Positions 1 to 8,697 of a stretch of DNA of 64,000 bases are shown here, piece by piece. The stretch covers positions 1,426,001 through 1,490,000 of the forward strand of contig CAXXTW010000002.1 of assembly GCA_963678255.2 (NCBI GenBank), given 5' to 3'. Origin of the DNA: G963678255 sp963678255. Lineage in GTDB: Bacteria > Cloacimonadota > Cloacimonadia > Cloacimonadales > WRIO01. The translations under genes were made by a program, and so were the position numbers. Each line of letters opens with the position of its first letter. The stretch's first letter is position 1. A model generated the notes under the pieces. The model saw only the letters and a program-made list of their open reading frames with translations. It was not told the DNA's origin and did not search any database.

Positions 1-293
1 CCTTCCTTATTCCTTCCTTGGTGCTTCCTTGGTGCTTTTCTTTTTATTTTCACGAATTGTTCTCTTTAATAAAACACTAATATTTGCTGAATCGTTGCTA
101 ATATGTTTCTGAAAACTAGTTCAAACATTCTGTCAAGTTCGTCTTGGCTAAGACATTTTCCATTATTATACACTTTAATTGATTAGTGATTTTATCCTAA
201 TTAATATTTTTTTTGGATATTTTTGGTGTTATGTTAAATTGGGGATTATTACTCAAGATAATTTTAAAAGATTATATAAAAATTATGTTTTGT
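1..293. other. Non-coding stretch at window edge
   Basis: No credible gene is visible. The first 40 bases carry short direct repeats of CCTTCCTT and TTGGTGCTT, possibly the end of a repeat array that begins outside the window. The rest is AT-rich sequence downstream of the sensor kinase gene, and no convincing terminator hairpin was found. Confidence 0.5.
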
Positions 294-2483
294 TTATTTA
301 ATTACATGCTTTTTATTTAAGTAAAATTTAAAAATTGAGCCATTATCCCATTCTTCCACCCATACTTTTCCCTGATGCATCTCTAAGATTTTTTTTACTA
401 ATGCTAAGCCTATACCTGATCCCATAGAATTAGGATTCAACTTTTCAAACAGACCAAAGACTTTCTCAGTATTATCTTTTTCAATACCAATTCCATTATC
501 TTTTATAAAGAAATATGTATGGTCATTATAATGCTCACACCCAATCTGAATCACAGGATATCCAGTTTCTTTTGAATACTTTATCGCATTCTCGATTAAA
601 TTCTGCCATACTTCTCGAATCCGCTTACGATCTGCATTGATTGTGGGCATACATTCCTGAACTGTTATCTGAGCATTTGTTTCTGTTATGAGAGCTTGCA
701 GTAAACTAACTGCCTCTTTTACTGAATCATTCATGGTAAATGTCGAATGTAAGGGCATTTTCCTGCCTACCCTAGATAAAGCTAATAAATCATCTAATAA
801 CTCTGTCATTTTATCTGTAGCATCTGAAATTCTCTTTATCCCGCGCTGAATTTTAAAATGATCTTGCTTTTCTATATCAGCATACAAATATGCTAAAAAA
901 CCCTTAATGGTGATTATTGGACTTTTTAAATCATGAGAAATTGTATATAAAAAAGCCTGCATTTCATTGTTCTTCATCTCTAAGGATTGGATATAATCTT
1001 TTATTGCCATATCACTTTTGTTTCTTTCTGACACATCTGTTATTATACCAACTATACCTTGAATATTATTATTTAAATCATAGACTATCGCTTTATCCAA
1101 ACGAACATGCTTTTCCTCATTATTAACAACCATTATTGTTTCAAAACTCTGTCTCGGGGGATTCTTCATTAAAGTATTATCTGCTTCTTTACAGATAAAG
1201 ACTACATTTTCTGGTAAAACTTCATAAAAACATTTTGTTCTAAGATCTTCTTCTTTTAGTTGAAAAAAAGTTCGATATGCGTTATTAAAAAGTTTTATTT
1301 CACCTTCTAGAGTCCGAAAATATATTGGATTAGGAATGGTATCTAATAATGTTTTCATAAAACTCAGATTATTGTCCAAATCTTTTTTTACTTTCTTTTC
1401 CTGTAAATACTGATATAGGAATATTAATAAAAAAGTTACTATTAATACAAAAAACAAATTGGCTACCCAAATCACTTCTTTCTGAATAAAGTATCGTGAT
1501 GAAGGTTGGTTTATGATTTCAGCATTAAGTGGTAGTGATTTTACTTTTATTTTAAATTGTCTTAATTGATTATAATCAAATGCAATGATATTGGGACTAT
1601 TCATGATTACTGGAATGTTTTTAACACTCTTGCTGTTTAATATCTCTAATGCTAGCACCCCGGCTAACTCTCCCTGACGGACAGAACTAACCATTGATCC
1701 ACCAATCACTCCATAACTTAAGTAAAAATCCCATAAACCAAAAACTGGAACATCTGGATTGATCGTAAAGTATTTTACAGACTTTTCATGTGGAAACACT
1801 GATTGGCCATACTCATCTTTTATGGAAGAAACAATTACAATTGCATCTTGTGATTTCATCTTTTTTATCAACGATTGGATTTCATTGACTCTTTTATCAT
1901 CTATAAAATGAAATACTATTGATGTTTTCATTTGTTTTATCTGATCATTTATTATTGTTTTATTTATCTTGTATATCTCACTCCCATCTCCAAACATATA
2001 AACATTCTGGGTTTCGGGTTTGATTTTTAAAAGTAATTCTATTGTTCCTTTAAAATCTATTTTTTCATTTACTCCTGTAAAAAGGGGATATTCTTTCAGC
2101 ATTTGTGGACGAACATTATTTACTCCACAAAATACTACTGGGGTACCTGGAAAAAGATTTTCTGAATATTTCTTTATAAATTGAAAAGCGTAATCATCCA
2201 AAACGATCACTAATGAAAAAGTAGTTGCAGAATATTTTGTTTTAAAATACGGATAATATATATCATAAGATACAGATAATTTTTGACACTGGAAATTTTC
2301 CTCGTAAACTAACACATCCTTTGAAGATAATTTTTCTTTTATGCCATTTTTAATATTACTTTGCCAAATATAATCATCACTATAAGAAGATAAAATTAGA
2401 ACTTTTTCTTGTCTTATGGTCAAGCAAAACGCCAAATTTATTATTACAAACAATAAGAATAATAAGGTACTAATCTTTTTCAA
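294..2483 (-). CDS. Membrane sensor histidine kinase with ABC-substrate-binding-like sensor domain
   Basis: A 729-residue two-component sensor kinase. The order is a signal/anchor segment (residues 4-20), a periplasmic domain (about 27-315) resembling the ABC_sub_bind type of ligand-binding fold, a membrane helix (about 337-357), a PAS domain (about 370-490), then HisKA and HATPase domains. The phospho-accepting histidine is H517 in SHDLKSP. The N-box (NLIENAIKYS), the DNGIGI box near 662-667 and the GSGIGLAL box near 688-695 are intact, so the kinase should be active. The start is TTG, chosen because AGGGGGAT lies just upstream and the signal segment begins there. No response regulator is adjacent, so it is an orphan kinase; the regulator at 7912 is a distant candidate. 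The ligand is unknown. Confidence 0.9.
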   Translation of the reverse strand: MKKISTLLFLLFVIINLAFCLTIRQEKVLILSSYSDDYIWQSNIKNGIKEKLSSKDVLVYEENFQCQKLSVSYDIYYPYFKTKYSATTFSLVIVLDDYAFQFIKKYSENLFPGTPVVFCGVNNVRPQMLKEYPLFTGVNEKIDFKGTIELLLKIKPETQNVYMFGDGSEIYKINKTIINDQIKQMKTSIVFHFIDDKRVNEIQSLIKKMKSQDAIVIVSSIKDEYGQSVFPHEKSVKYFTINPDVPVFGLWDFYLSYGVIGGSMVSSVRQGELAGVLALEILNSKSVKNIPVIMNSPNIIAFDYNQLRQFKIKVKSLPLNAEIINQPSSRYFIQKEVIWVANLFFVLIVTFLLIFLYQYLQEKKVKKDLDNNLSFMKTLLDTIPNPIYFRTLEGEIKLFNNAYRTFFQLKEEDLRTKCFYEVLPENVVFICKEADNTLMKNPPRQSFETIMVVNNEEKHVRLDKAIVYDLNNNIQGIVGIITDVSERNKSDMAIKDYIQSLEMKNNEMQAFLYTISHDLKSPIITIKGFLAYLYADIEKQDHFKIQRGIKRISDATDKMTELLDDLLALSRVGRKMPLHSTFTMNDSVKEAVSLLQALITETNAQITVQECMPTINADRKRIREVWQNLIENAIKYSKETGYPVIQIGCEHYNDHTYFFIKDNGIGIEKDNTEKVFGLFEKLNPNSMGSGIGLALVKKILEMHQGKVWVEEWDNGSIFKFYLNKKHVIK

Positions 2484-2608
2484 ATATCCCCCTATAATTC
2501 TAACCTACCATATATATTAATAAAGTCAATAAATAATTTAGTTTTTATATATCACTTTTTTAACTCATCACTTCATTAAATTTATAAATAAATCTAAATG
2601 AAAATTGA

Positions 2609-3307
2609 TCACTTTATTATTATAACAAACTCTCCTTTGGGTAAATCCTTAATGGCTTGTTGATACTCTTTTATTCTAAAGGTGATCACTTTCTCTTCAG
2701 GCATTGTTAACTTATAACCTAATATGATTTCTCGGTCTGGAGAAAAAAACATTTTTATATCTTCTAATAAGGCTTGTAATCGATAAGGAGTATCCAGTAA
2801 TACCAGCGATTCCTTTGGATACTTTATTGCCAGCCTTTTTAATTCGTCCTGGCGTATCTCCCTTTTTGCAGACAAAAAACCTGCATAATAAAACTTCTTC
2901 ATAGGGATTCCTGATACCATGATTAGAGTCATTAAACTAGAAACACCAGGCACAGGAACTACTTTTATATTGTATTCTCGACAGATAGAAACAAAATCAA
3001 CACCTGGGTCTTCAAACCCAGGCGTTCCACAATCACTTAAAAATGCAACCTTTTTGGGTGTTGATAACAATTGTATAACTAACTCTTTTATCTCAGAAAT
3101 CTCTGTATGCTCATTAATTAGAATTACCTCTTTGTGAAGATCTAAGGATCTTAGAAATCGAGAAACAATCTTTCTTTCTTCTCCGATAACTAAATCTGCC
3201 TCTTTTAATACTCGGAGAGCTCTAAGAGAGATGTCCTCAGGGTTCCCTATGGGAGTTGCAACAATATAGACTTCACTTCCATTGGCAGCTAAATTACTTA
3301 ACGACAT
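2609..3307 (-). CDS. rsmI: RsmI-like 16S rRNA 2'-O-ribose methyltransferase
   Basis: A tetrapyrrole-methylase-fold SAM-dependent methyltransferase of the RsmI type, which 2'-O-methylates C1402 of 16S rRNA with the family partner RsmH. Seen: an N-terminal VATPIGNPEDIS motif, a FLSDCGTPGFEDPG motif (canonical LVSDAGTPxxxDPG) and VPVPGVSS. At about 232 residues it is shorter than the usual 270-290, and the GEERK segment replaces the usual AEDTR, so it is a divergent member. The ATG at 3307 was preferred over an earlier in-frame start because it follows GGGGTGAG and overlaps the upstream yfhO-like gene by only 14 nt, suggesting translational coupling. A related methylase with another target is possible. 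Confidence 0.8.
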   Translation of the reverse strand: MSLSNLAANGSEVYIVATPIGNPEDISLRALRVLKEADLVIGEERKIVSRFLRSLDLHKEVILINEHTEISEIKELVIQLLSTPKKVAFLSDCGTPGFEDPGVDFVSICREYNIKVVPVPGVSSLMTLIMVSGIPMKKFYYAGFLSAKREIRQDELKRLAIKYPKESLVLLDTPYRLQALLEDIKMFFSPDREIILGYKLTMPEEKVITFRIKEYQQAIKDLPKGEFVIIIK

Positions 3308-5711
3308 AAACGATCTCACCCCGATAATTCTTGCGGTAATAAATAAATAGCCCAACAATCATAAATAGTATGGAAACCCCAAGCCCAATACCTGACAATA
3401 GTATGCTTAATGTATATGATTTGGGATTAAAAACCATTTTTATACTATGCTTACCTGCTGGAACTACGATCCCTCTTAATATATAATCTGTTTGATAAAT
3501 CTTAGTTTCCTGACCATCTATCATGACTGACCAACCCTTTGGATAATATATTTCGGATATCGTTAAAAATGAGGATTTATCTGTATAGACTTCCCATTCT
3601 GAATTGTGAATATCTCTGCTTAATAGTCGAACTGAAGAACTATCAGGTTTTGAAACTGCAGGAATATCATCTTCTATGATTGCGGTTGTTTTTGTGCTAA
3701 ATGATGGATTATTTAACATCATTCTTATTTTTGACAAATCTGTTTCTTTCACTAATCCATCTACAAACCAAGCTCGTGGATAAGCTTCTAAATTTTTATA
3801 CACATAATAATTGCTAACAGGATCATTATATACTTCCTGTAAATTGGGTAAAGGAATCTGTGAATTAAAGATTATATATTTCACATTAAGCATGTTAATA
3901 ACATTCCAATTTAATGGCACTCCCTTGATCATCTCTGAATAGAGACAATTCTCTATGATATCCTGATATCTCTTTATCTTTGCTCCATGATATCCACCTA
4001 TTGATTCATGATAATAAGACCATCTTGAGTTACCAAAATCCCTCCCTAATGGAAAAATCCGATAAGTGTCTTTGTCCTCTAATAAAAACTGATCTACTGA
4101 ACTCTCTTCAAAATCAGTAAACATTTCTGACTCTTTTACTAATGTGTCTTCGTTTAAAAACTCTTTATTAATCAATGTTAAATCAAAGATCACTATTACT
4201 AAGATTGAAGCTAATAAAATATTCTTACTCATTTTTTTTGTTAAAAAAGCCCAACATAAAGATAATCCAACAATGAGTAATGAAAAAGATTGCAAACCAC
4301 TTTTAATCAAGGCTTCCAATCTTAAATTCTTGATATTAGCCAACTGAGAGCCATCATATTGCTGCAATTCTTCTGGTCTGACAAAGGGTAATCCTGAAAA
4401 TATGGCTTTTCCCATTAAAAATAATATAAATATAAAACCAGCTATATAGGTAGAAATTTTGATATATTTTAACGCTCTCTGATCTTTCTTACTTATTTGA
4501 TTGACCAACCAACTCAATCCTATGGCTGATAAGATGACAATTGAAAATTCTAGCAAGATCAAAATCATTGCTGGTACGCGGAATTTATTAAAACCTGGAA
4601 AATAATTGAAGAAAATATCATAGATTAATCCAAAATTTTTACCAAATGATAATAATATTGAAAATAATGAAGTTATCCCTAAAATTGTTACTAATCTGCT
4701 ACGTACAAAAATTAGAGCTGTCAATGCAAAAAAGAATATCAATATTCCCATATACATTGAGGTTTGAGTAAAGGTCATAGGTCCCCAATATAAAGGAGAA
4801 ATCCCACCATAAAATTTTGGTACTAAAAAGGTTAATATTTCTCCAACCCCAAAAGACCATCCTGTTGCATAATCTTTGCTTAATCCACTTGCTCCGCCTC
4901 GATTTGTAAATTCACTATATTCTGCCGTTGATAAATAAGGATTGGCTATTGCAATTACTGAAATGAAAATACATATTATGAAAAGAAGACTGAATTGACT
5001 AAATCCTTTCATTTCCTTTTCTCTGATAGCACATACCAAATAAACAAGCCAATATACTCCCAACATCATAAACATATAATAAGAAATCTGAGGATGATTC
5101 TCTCTAAATTGCTGAATTAAAAACATGGTTACAAATCCCATCCCTAATACAGATTTATGTTGTCTCAGATAATCTATTGCCCAAAAAACCCAAGGGATAT
5201 ATACTATCGCTTTAAACTTTGTGTTGTGTCCTATCTCTATTAACCCTAAAAAATGACAGGATAATGCAAAAGCAAAACCCCCAATGATTGCTATCATTGG
5301 CTCGATTTTTAACTGGATTAATAAGATATACATCCCTATCCCTGAAAAGATGAGAAAGAATATTCGCCAATTGATCAACCACTTTATCAAACGATATAAA
5401 TCACCAATAAAAGGAAATTGATTAGGTAATGATATCAAATAGGAAGGCATACCTGAAAACATATTATCTGTCCACAAAGCTTTATGCCAATGAGTCTTAT
5501 TATATTCCATTATTTGTTGAGCAGAGGCTCTCCATTGAACGATATCTGACGCTTTGGGAGCATAACCTCCGTATGAGATTTGAAAATACATCAGTGAAAT
5601 CACTACAAATATTAATCCTATCATGATCCAATGAATTACTGGTCTCTCAAATATACTTTTCCCAATACTCTTTGTTAAAACTGGTTCAGGTTTATTTACC
5701 TTTTTTGACAT
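3294..5711 (-). CDS. YfhO-family polytopic membrane protein
   Basis: An 805-residue integral membrane protein with about a dozen hydrophobic segments, an extracytoplasmic domain near residues 550-760 and a last membrane helix before a basic tail (YYRKNY). This layout and sequence match the YfhO family (DUF6541/YfhO-like GT-C-type proteins), implicated in surface-polymer glycosylation; the substrate here is unknown. In-frame TTG (5738) and ATG (5723) starts lie upstream. I chose ATG 5711 because GGAG sits 6 nt before it and the likely promoter -10 box covers 5737-5742, which would put the TTG inside the promoter. The 3' end overlaps rsmI. Confidence 0.8.
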   Translation of the reverse strand: MSKKVNKPEPVLTKSIGKSIFERPVIHWIMIGLIFVVISLMYFQISYGGYAPKASDIVQWRASAQQIMEYNKTHWHKALWTDNMFSGMPSYLISLPNQFPFIGDLYRLIKWLINWRIFFLIFSGIGMYILLIQLKIEPMIAIIGGFAFALSCHFLGLIEIGHNTKFKAIVYIPWVFWAIDYLRQHKSVLGMGFVTMFLIQQFRENHPQISYYMFMMLGVYWLVYLVCAIREKEMKGFSQFSLLFIICIFISVIAIANPYLSTAEYSEFTNRGGASGLSKDYATGWSFGVGEILTFLVPKFYGGISPLYWGPMTFTQTSMYMGILIFFFALTALIFVRSRLVTILGITSLFSILLSFGKNFGLIYDIFFNYFPGFNKFRVPAMILILLEFSIVILSAIGLSWLVNQISKKDQRALKYIKISTYIAGFIFILFLMGKAIFSGLPFVRPEELQQYDGSQLANIKNLRLEALIKSGLQSFSLLIVGLSLCWAFLTKKMSKNILLASILVIVIFDLTLINKEFLNEDTLVKESEMFTDFEESSVDQFLLEDKDTYRIFPLGRDFGNSRWSYYHESIGGYHGAKIKRYQDIIENCLYSEMIKGVPLNWNVINMLNVKYIIFNSQIPLPNLQEVYNDPVSNYYVYKNLEAYPRAWFVDGLVKETDLSKIRMMLNNPSFSTKTTAIIEDDIPAVSKPDSSSVRLLSRDIHNSEWEVYTDKSSFLTISEIYYPKGWSVMIDGQETKIYQTDYILRGIVVPAGKHSIKMVFNPKSYTLSILLSGIGLGVSILFMIVGLFIYYRKNYRGEIVYVVK

Positions 5712-5736
5712 TTCATTCTCCATGAGTTTTTTTTTC

Positions 5737-5765
5737 AATAAATCTGCTATCTATAATTTGGTCAA
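5737..5765 (-). promoter_or_regulatory. Likely promoter of the yfhO-rsmI unit
   Basis: On the minus strand TTGACC (5760-5765) and TTTATT (5737-5742) are separated by 17 bp, a plausible sigma-70-type pair. Transcription would begin about 15-20 nt before the chosen start. Confidence 0.45.
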
Positions 5766-5977
5766 TCTTTTTTAAAAACTGTTTCAAAATTTTTTGAGAA
5801 ATTTCTTCTGATAATAGTCTTTCAGATTTCACTTCATATAATAATTTTTCTATTGATTATCTTTTATGTAGCTAACTGCTTTTTTTTGTTACTCTGTGTT
5901 AATGCTTTTTAATTTGTCTTAAAAATATTAAATTATCCCTTCTTTAACTTTGAAACAATAAAAAATACCGAAATCAT

Positions 5978-6006
5978 TTGACACAAAAAACTCAATATCA
6001 TAACTT
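5978..6006 (+). promoter_or_regulatory. Likely promoter of the UvrC-like gene
   Basis: A perfect TTGACA (5978-5983) is followed after 17 bp by TAACTT (6001-6006). Normal spacing would start transcription at about 6012-6014, at the ATG itself. No Shine-Dalgarno sequence precedes that ATG, so a leaderless transcript is suggested. Confidence 0.45.
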
Positions 6007-6012
6007 GAAAAT

Positions 6013-7017
6013 ATGGTAAAATATAGAATTGAAAATCTAAAAAATGTGCTTTCTGATATTCCTGAAAGCTTAGGGTTTTTTGTTTGTTTAAATAATGATT
6101 TCCCTGTTTTTTTTAAAACTACTGAAAATCTTAGGAAATTCGTATCCTTATACCTTCTTGAAGAGACTGAGGAAATCTCACTTATTGATCTACGAAATAA
6201 CTCAAATAATGTTCAAATTGTCCCTTGTAATGATCTCTTGGAAGCCTACATAGAAGAATTACTCTTCATTGATCAATATAATCCTTCTTTTAATCAGTCA
6301 ATTAAACCTTGGGTCGATTATAGCTATTTGAGTCTTCAATGGAAAGTTGTTCCTTTTATCAAAATATCCGATAATACTCTTGATGATTCTGCTTTTATTG
6401 GTCCCTTTAGAGATAAGTTTTTCTTGCATGACTTAATCGAAACTTTTAATTCGCTCTATAAACTTCCTGCTTGCAAAGATGATGATTTCCCTTGTGACTT
6501 AAAAGATGAAGGTCACTGTGCTGGCTATTGTATCTATGACAACCATTTAGATACTGCTGAGATCTTAATGAACTTCTACTTGCTTCCAAATATAAACATT
6601 CTTAAAGATCTAAAAAAACGGATTCATCTCCTTGAAGTTGATCTGCTTTTTGAAGAAGCTGAAATCATGCTTTTAAAAAAACAATTTATTGAAAAATACT
6701 ATCGTCAACTACTGTTTTTTTATACCAGCCGCTTTATAAATAAAACTTTAAAAGTTCAAGATTTCTCTGTAATTATTGAGAATGGGATGATAAAAAATAT
6801 TAAAAAGAAAAATCATCTTATTTATACAAATCATGTTGAAGATTTTCCCAGAGATAACGAATTGCTTTGCTTCAATAAACATGAAACTGATCAGCGTTGG
6901 ATTGTGTTTAGAACCATCGAAAAATCAGAACCTAAATACCTGCAAAGCCTTTTAAAAGAAAACTACCAAGATATTCAGGCAAGAATATTTAATTTCATAA
7001 ATCAAGATAGTAAATAA
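6013..7017 (+). CDS. UvrC-like protein with degenerate GIY-YIG nuclease site
   Basis: 334 residues with the layout of the UvrC N-terminal half. Residues 13-47 align with the GIY-YIG module (LSDIPESLGFF for LPxxPGVYxF; TENLRKFVSLY for AKNLRKRVSSY). The tyrosine-glycine and YIG positions are lost (GFF at 21-23, FFK at 33-35), while the metal-binding glutamate seems kept (E82 in EAYIEELLFIDQYNPSFN). Four cysteines C154, C161, C169, C173 (spacing x6, x7, x3) match the UvrC cysteine cluster, for which an Fe-S cofactor is reported. Residues about 197-230 resemble a UVR helical hairpin (LLFEEAE for ELDFEEAA). The endonuclease V-like and HhH C-terminal domains of UvrC are absent. Probably non-catalytic; role unknown. 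It is 10 nt upstream of purC. Confidence 0.65.
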   Translation: MVKYRIENLKNVLSDIPESLGFFVCLNNDFPVFFKTTENLRKFVSLYLLEETEEISLIDLRNNSNNVQIVPCNDLLEAYIEELLFIDQYNPSFNQSIKPWVDYSYLSLQWKVVPFIKISDNTLDDSAFIGPFRDKFFLHDLIETFNSLYKLPACKDDDFPCDLKDEGHCAGYCIYDNHLDTAEILMNFYLLPNINILKDLKKRIHLLEVDLLFEEAEIMLLKKQFIEKYYRQLLFFYTSRFINKTLKVQDFSVIIENGMIKNIKKKNHLIYTNHVEDFPRDNELLCFNKHETDQRWIVFRTIEKSEPKYLQSLLKENYQDIQARIFNFINQDSK

Positions 7018-7027
7018 CGGAGGGGTT

Positions 7028-7915
7028 ATGTTAGCCGAAATAATCAAATTGCCTATAGTTAAGGCACATTATTCTGGAAAAGTTCGTGATGTTTTAGATT
7101 TAGGCTCAAATTTATTAATAATCACTAGTGATCGAATTTCTGCTTTTGATGTCATTTTCCCTAATGAGATCCCAGATAAAGGTAAAATTTTAAATCAAAT
7201 TGCTACCTACTTTCTTAAAAACACGACTCATATTGTCGACAATCATTTTATCACAGATGACGTTTTTCAATATCCTGAAGAATTCCACCCTTACTTACAA
7301 TTTCTAGATAAAAGATCAATGATGGTCAAAAAAACTAACGTTATCCCCTTCGAATGTATTGCTAGAGGATATATCTCTGGTTCTGCTTGGGATGAATTTA
7401 ATCAGTTCGGTACCATTAGTGGCACATTATTTACCGATAAAATGAAACAAAGCCAAAGATTCTCTCAAGTTCTCTTTACCCCTTCCACCAAAGCTGTTGA
7501 AGGCCATGATGAAAATATCTCTTATAAAAAAATGCTTGAAAGAATTGATCCTGAAATTGCTGAGTTTCTTAAAGAAAAAAGTATCGAACTCTATAAATGG
7601 GCTCATGAATTGCTTCTTGAAAAAGGAATTATCATTGCTGATACTAAATTTGAATTTGGTACGATCGGTAATAAAATTATCCTTATAGATGAGATCTTTA
7701 CACCTGATTCTTCTAGATTTTGGGATAAAGATGAATATGAAATCGGCTCTAATCCAAAAAGCTATGATAAACAATTTGTCCGAGACTTTGTTACTAACTC
7801 TGGATGGAATAAACAACCACCTGCTCCTATTTTACCTCAAGATGTTATTGAAAAAACTATGCAAAAATATAAAACTATCTATTACAAACTTACAGGAGAT
7901 GACACATTCTTATGA
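7028..7915 (+). CDS. purC: SAICAR synthetase (purine biosynthesis)
   Basis: Phosphoribosylaminoimidazole-succinocarboxamide synthase joins CAIR and aspartate using ATP in de novo purine synthesis in the cytosol. Diagnostic segments are GKVRDVLDLGSNLLIITSDRISAFD near the N-terminus, IARGYISGSAWDEF, and FGTIGNKIILIDEIFTPDSSRFW. The 295-residue length fits the longer form of the family. CGGAGGGG lies directly upstream of the ATG. No other purine gene is in the window. The stop overlaps the start of the response regulator (ATGA), so the two are likely co-transcribed and translationally coupled. Confidence 0.95.
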   Translation: MLAEIIKLPIVKAHYSGKVRDVLDLGSNLLIITSDRISAFDVIFPNEIPDKGKILNQIATYFLKNTTHIVDNHFITDDVFQYPEEFHPYLQFLDKRSMMVKKTNVIPFECIARGYISGSAWDEFNQFGTISGTLFTDKMKQSQRFSQVLFTPSTKAVEGHDENISYKKMLERIDPEIAEFLKEKSIELYKWAHELLLEKGIIIADTKFEFGTIGNKIILIDEIFTPDSSRFWDKDEYEIGSNPKSYDKQFVRDFVTNSGWNKQPPAPILPQDVIEKTMQKYKTIYYKLTGDDTFL

Positions 7916-8345
7916 ACACTTCTACACAAATGAATCTTAACGAAGAAAACGCTCTCAACCTACAACAAAAGATTAGAATCTTGGTTGTGGATGATGAACA
8001 GGATATTGTCGATTTTTTAAAAGTCGAATTAGAAGATTACGATGAAAACTTTTCTGTCTCTGGTTTGAATAGAGGAATTGATGCATTGAAACTCATTCAA
8101 CAAAATTCCTGTGATCTCCTGATCACCGATATAGCTATGCCTGATATGGATGGTTACGAACTATATTCCCGAACTAAAGATATTAGACCTGAATTACCTA
8201 TTATCATGATGACTGGTTTTGGCTACGATCCAAACCATACCGTTGTAAACGCAAAAAAGGCGGCTTAAAGGACGTTATCTTTAAACCATTCGATATGCTT
8301 AAATTAATGGCTCTGATCTACCAGCGCCTTAAAATGAAGTCTTAA
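7912..8345 (+). CDS. Response regulator receiver, complete only after a -1 frameshift
   Basis: A stand-alone receiver domain (144 residues if shifted). The acidic pair D27-D28 (VVDDE), phospho-acceptor D73 (ITDIAMPDMDGYE) and T101 (MMTG) are present. In frame 0 translation stops at 8266-8268 after VVNAKKAA, before the conserved lysine. Moving to the -1 frame at the A AAA AAG run (8253-8259) gives AKKGGLKDVIFKPFDMLKL and ends at 8345, restoring the KPF motif (K125) and the last helix. The heptamer is in the correct phase for -1 slippage, the same sequence used by E. coli dnaX, with a weak hairpin after it. The alternative is a lost A in a homopolymer (mutation or sequencing error). No output domain is present. 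Confidence 0.75.
8253..8287 (+). promoter_or_regulatory. Candidate -1 frameshift site with downstream hairpin
   Basis: A AAA AAG (8253-8259) is phased with frame 0 of the response regulator. Just downstream TTAAAG (8265-8270) can pair with CTTTAA (8279-8284) around an 8-nt loop, extended across one mismatch by GG/CC (8262-8263 with 8286-8287). The stem is weak and no upstream Shine-Dalgarno-like stimulator is evident. Confidence 0.45.
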
Positions 8346-8350
8346 CAATA

Positions 8351-8384
8351 AAAAAAAAGCCTGCTCAGCGAGCAGGCTTTTTAT
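8351..8384. terminator. Bidirectional intrinsic terminator
   Basis: GCCTGCTC (8359-8366) pairs perfectly with GAGCAGGC (8370-8377) around an AGC loop, with eight A on the left and a T run on the right. It can end both purC-response regulator transcription (+) and the convergent poly-gamma-glutamate operon (-). Confidence 0.9.
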
Positions 8385-8387
8385 ATT

Positions 8388-8678
8388 TTAGTCGTCATCG
8401 TCATCCCAATCATCATCGTCTTCGAATTCTTCATCAAATTCATCCTGTACCCAATCAGGGCAAAAAACGATGTCTTCTTCATAATCCCATCCATCAACAT
8501 TCTCGATACCAAATCTGTTCAACATGTCCTGTTCCCAAAGTGAGTATTTTACTTTTTCAAACTCATCAACTAAATACACCAAAACAGGTTTTGTATATTT
8601 CCTTAAATCATATCGTTCATTTTCGACTAAATCTAGAAACTCACGGATCTTGTTTCGATCAAACTGAGACTTCATCAT
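8388..8678 (-). CDS. Small protein with poly-aspartate tail, last gene of PGA operon
   Basis: A 96-residue cytoplasmic-looking protein with no signal peptide. The middle reads as a helical/mixed domain (FLDLVENERYDLRKYTKPVLVYLVDEFEKV) and the last 20 residues are almost only Asp and Glu with Trp. The frame is open further upstream into the preceding gene, but the paired ATGs at 8675-8678 follow AAGGAG and GAGAAG and leave a 19-nt gap after the upstream stop, so they are the likely start. It is the promoter-distal gene of a six-gene operon. I do not recognise the family. The acidic tail might mimic or compete with the polyanionic product, but this is speculation. Confidence 0.65.
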   Translation of the reverse strand: MMKSQFDRNKIREFLDLVENERYDLRKYTKPVLVYLVDEFEKVKYSLWEQDMLNRFGIENVDGWDYEEDIVFCPDWVQDEFDEEFEDDDDWDDDDD

Positions 8679-8697
8679 ATAACTTCTCTCACTCCTT

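Noticed and set aside
2424..2483. Lipobox (LAFC) in the sensor kinase signal segment
   Set aside because: Phe before Cys does not fit lipobox rules, and a kinase with a cytoplasmic catalytic part needs an uncleaved anchor or plain signal peptide.
7427..7940. Several open frames antisense to or overlapping purC
   Set aside because: They are shadows of a well-supported gene in another frame, with no ribosome-binding site or family pattern.
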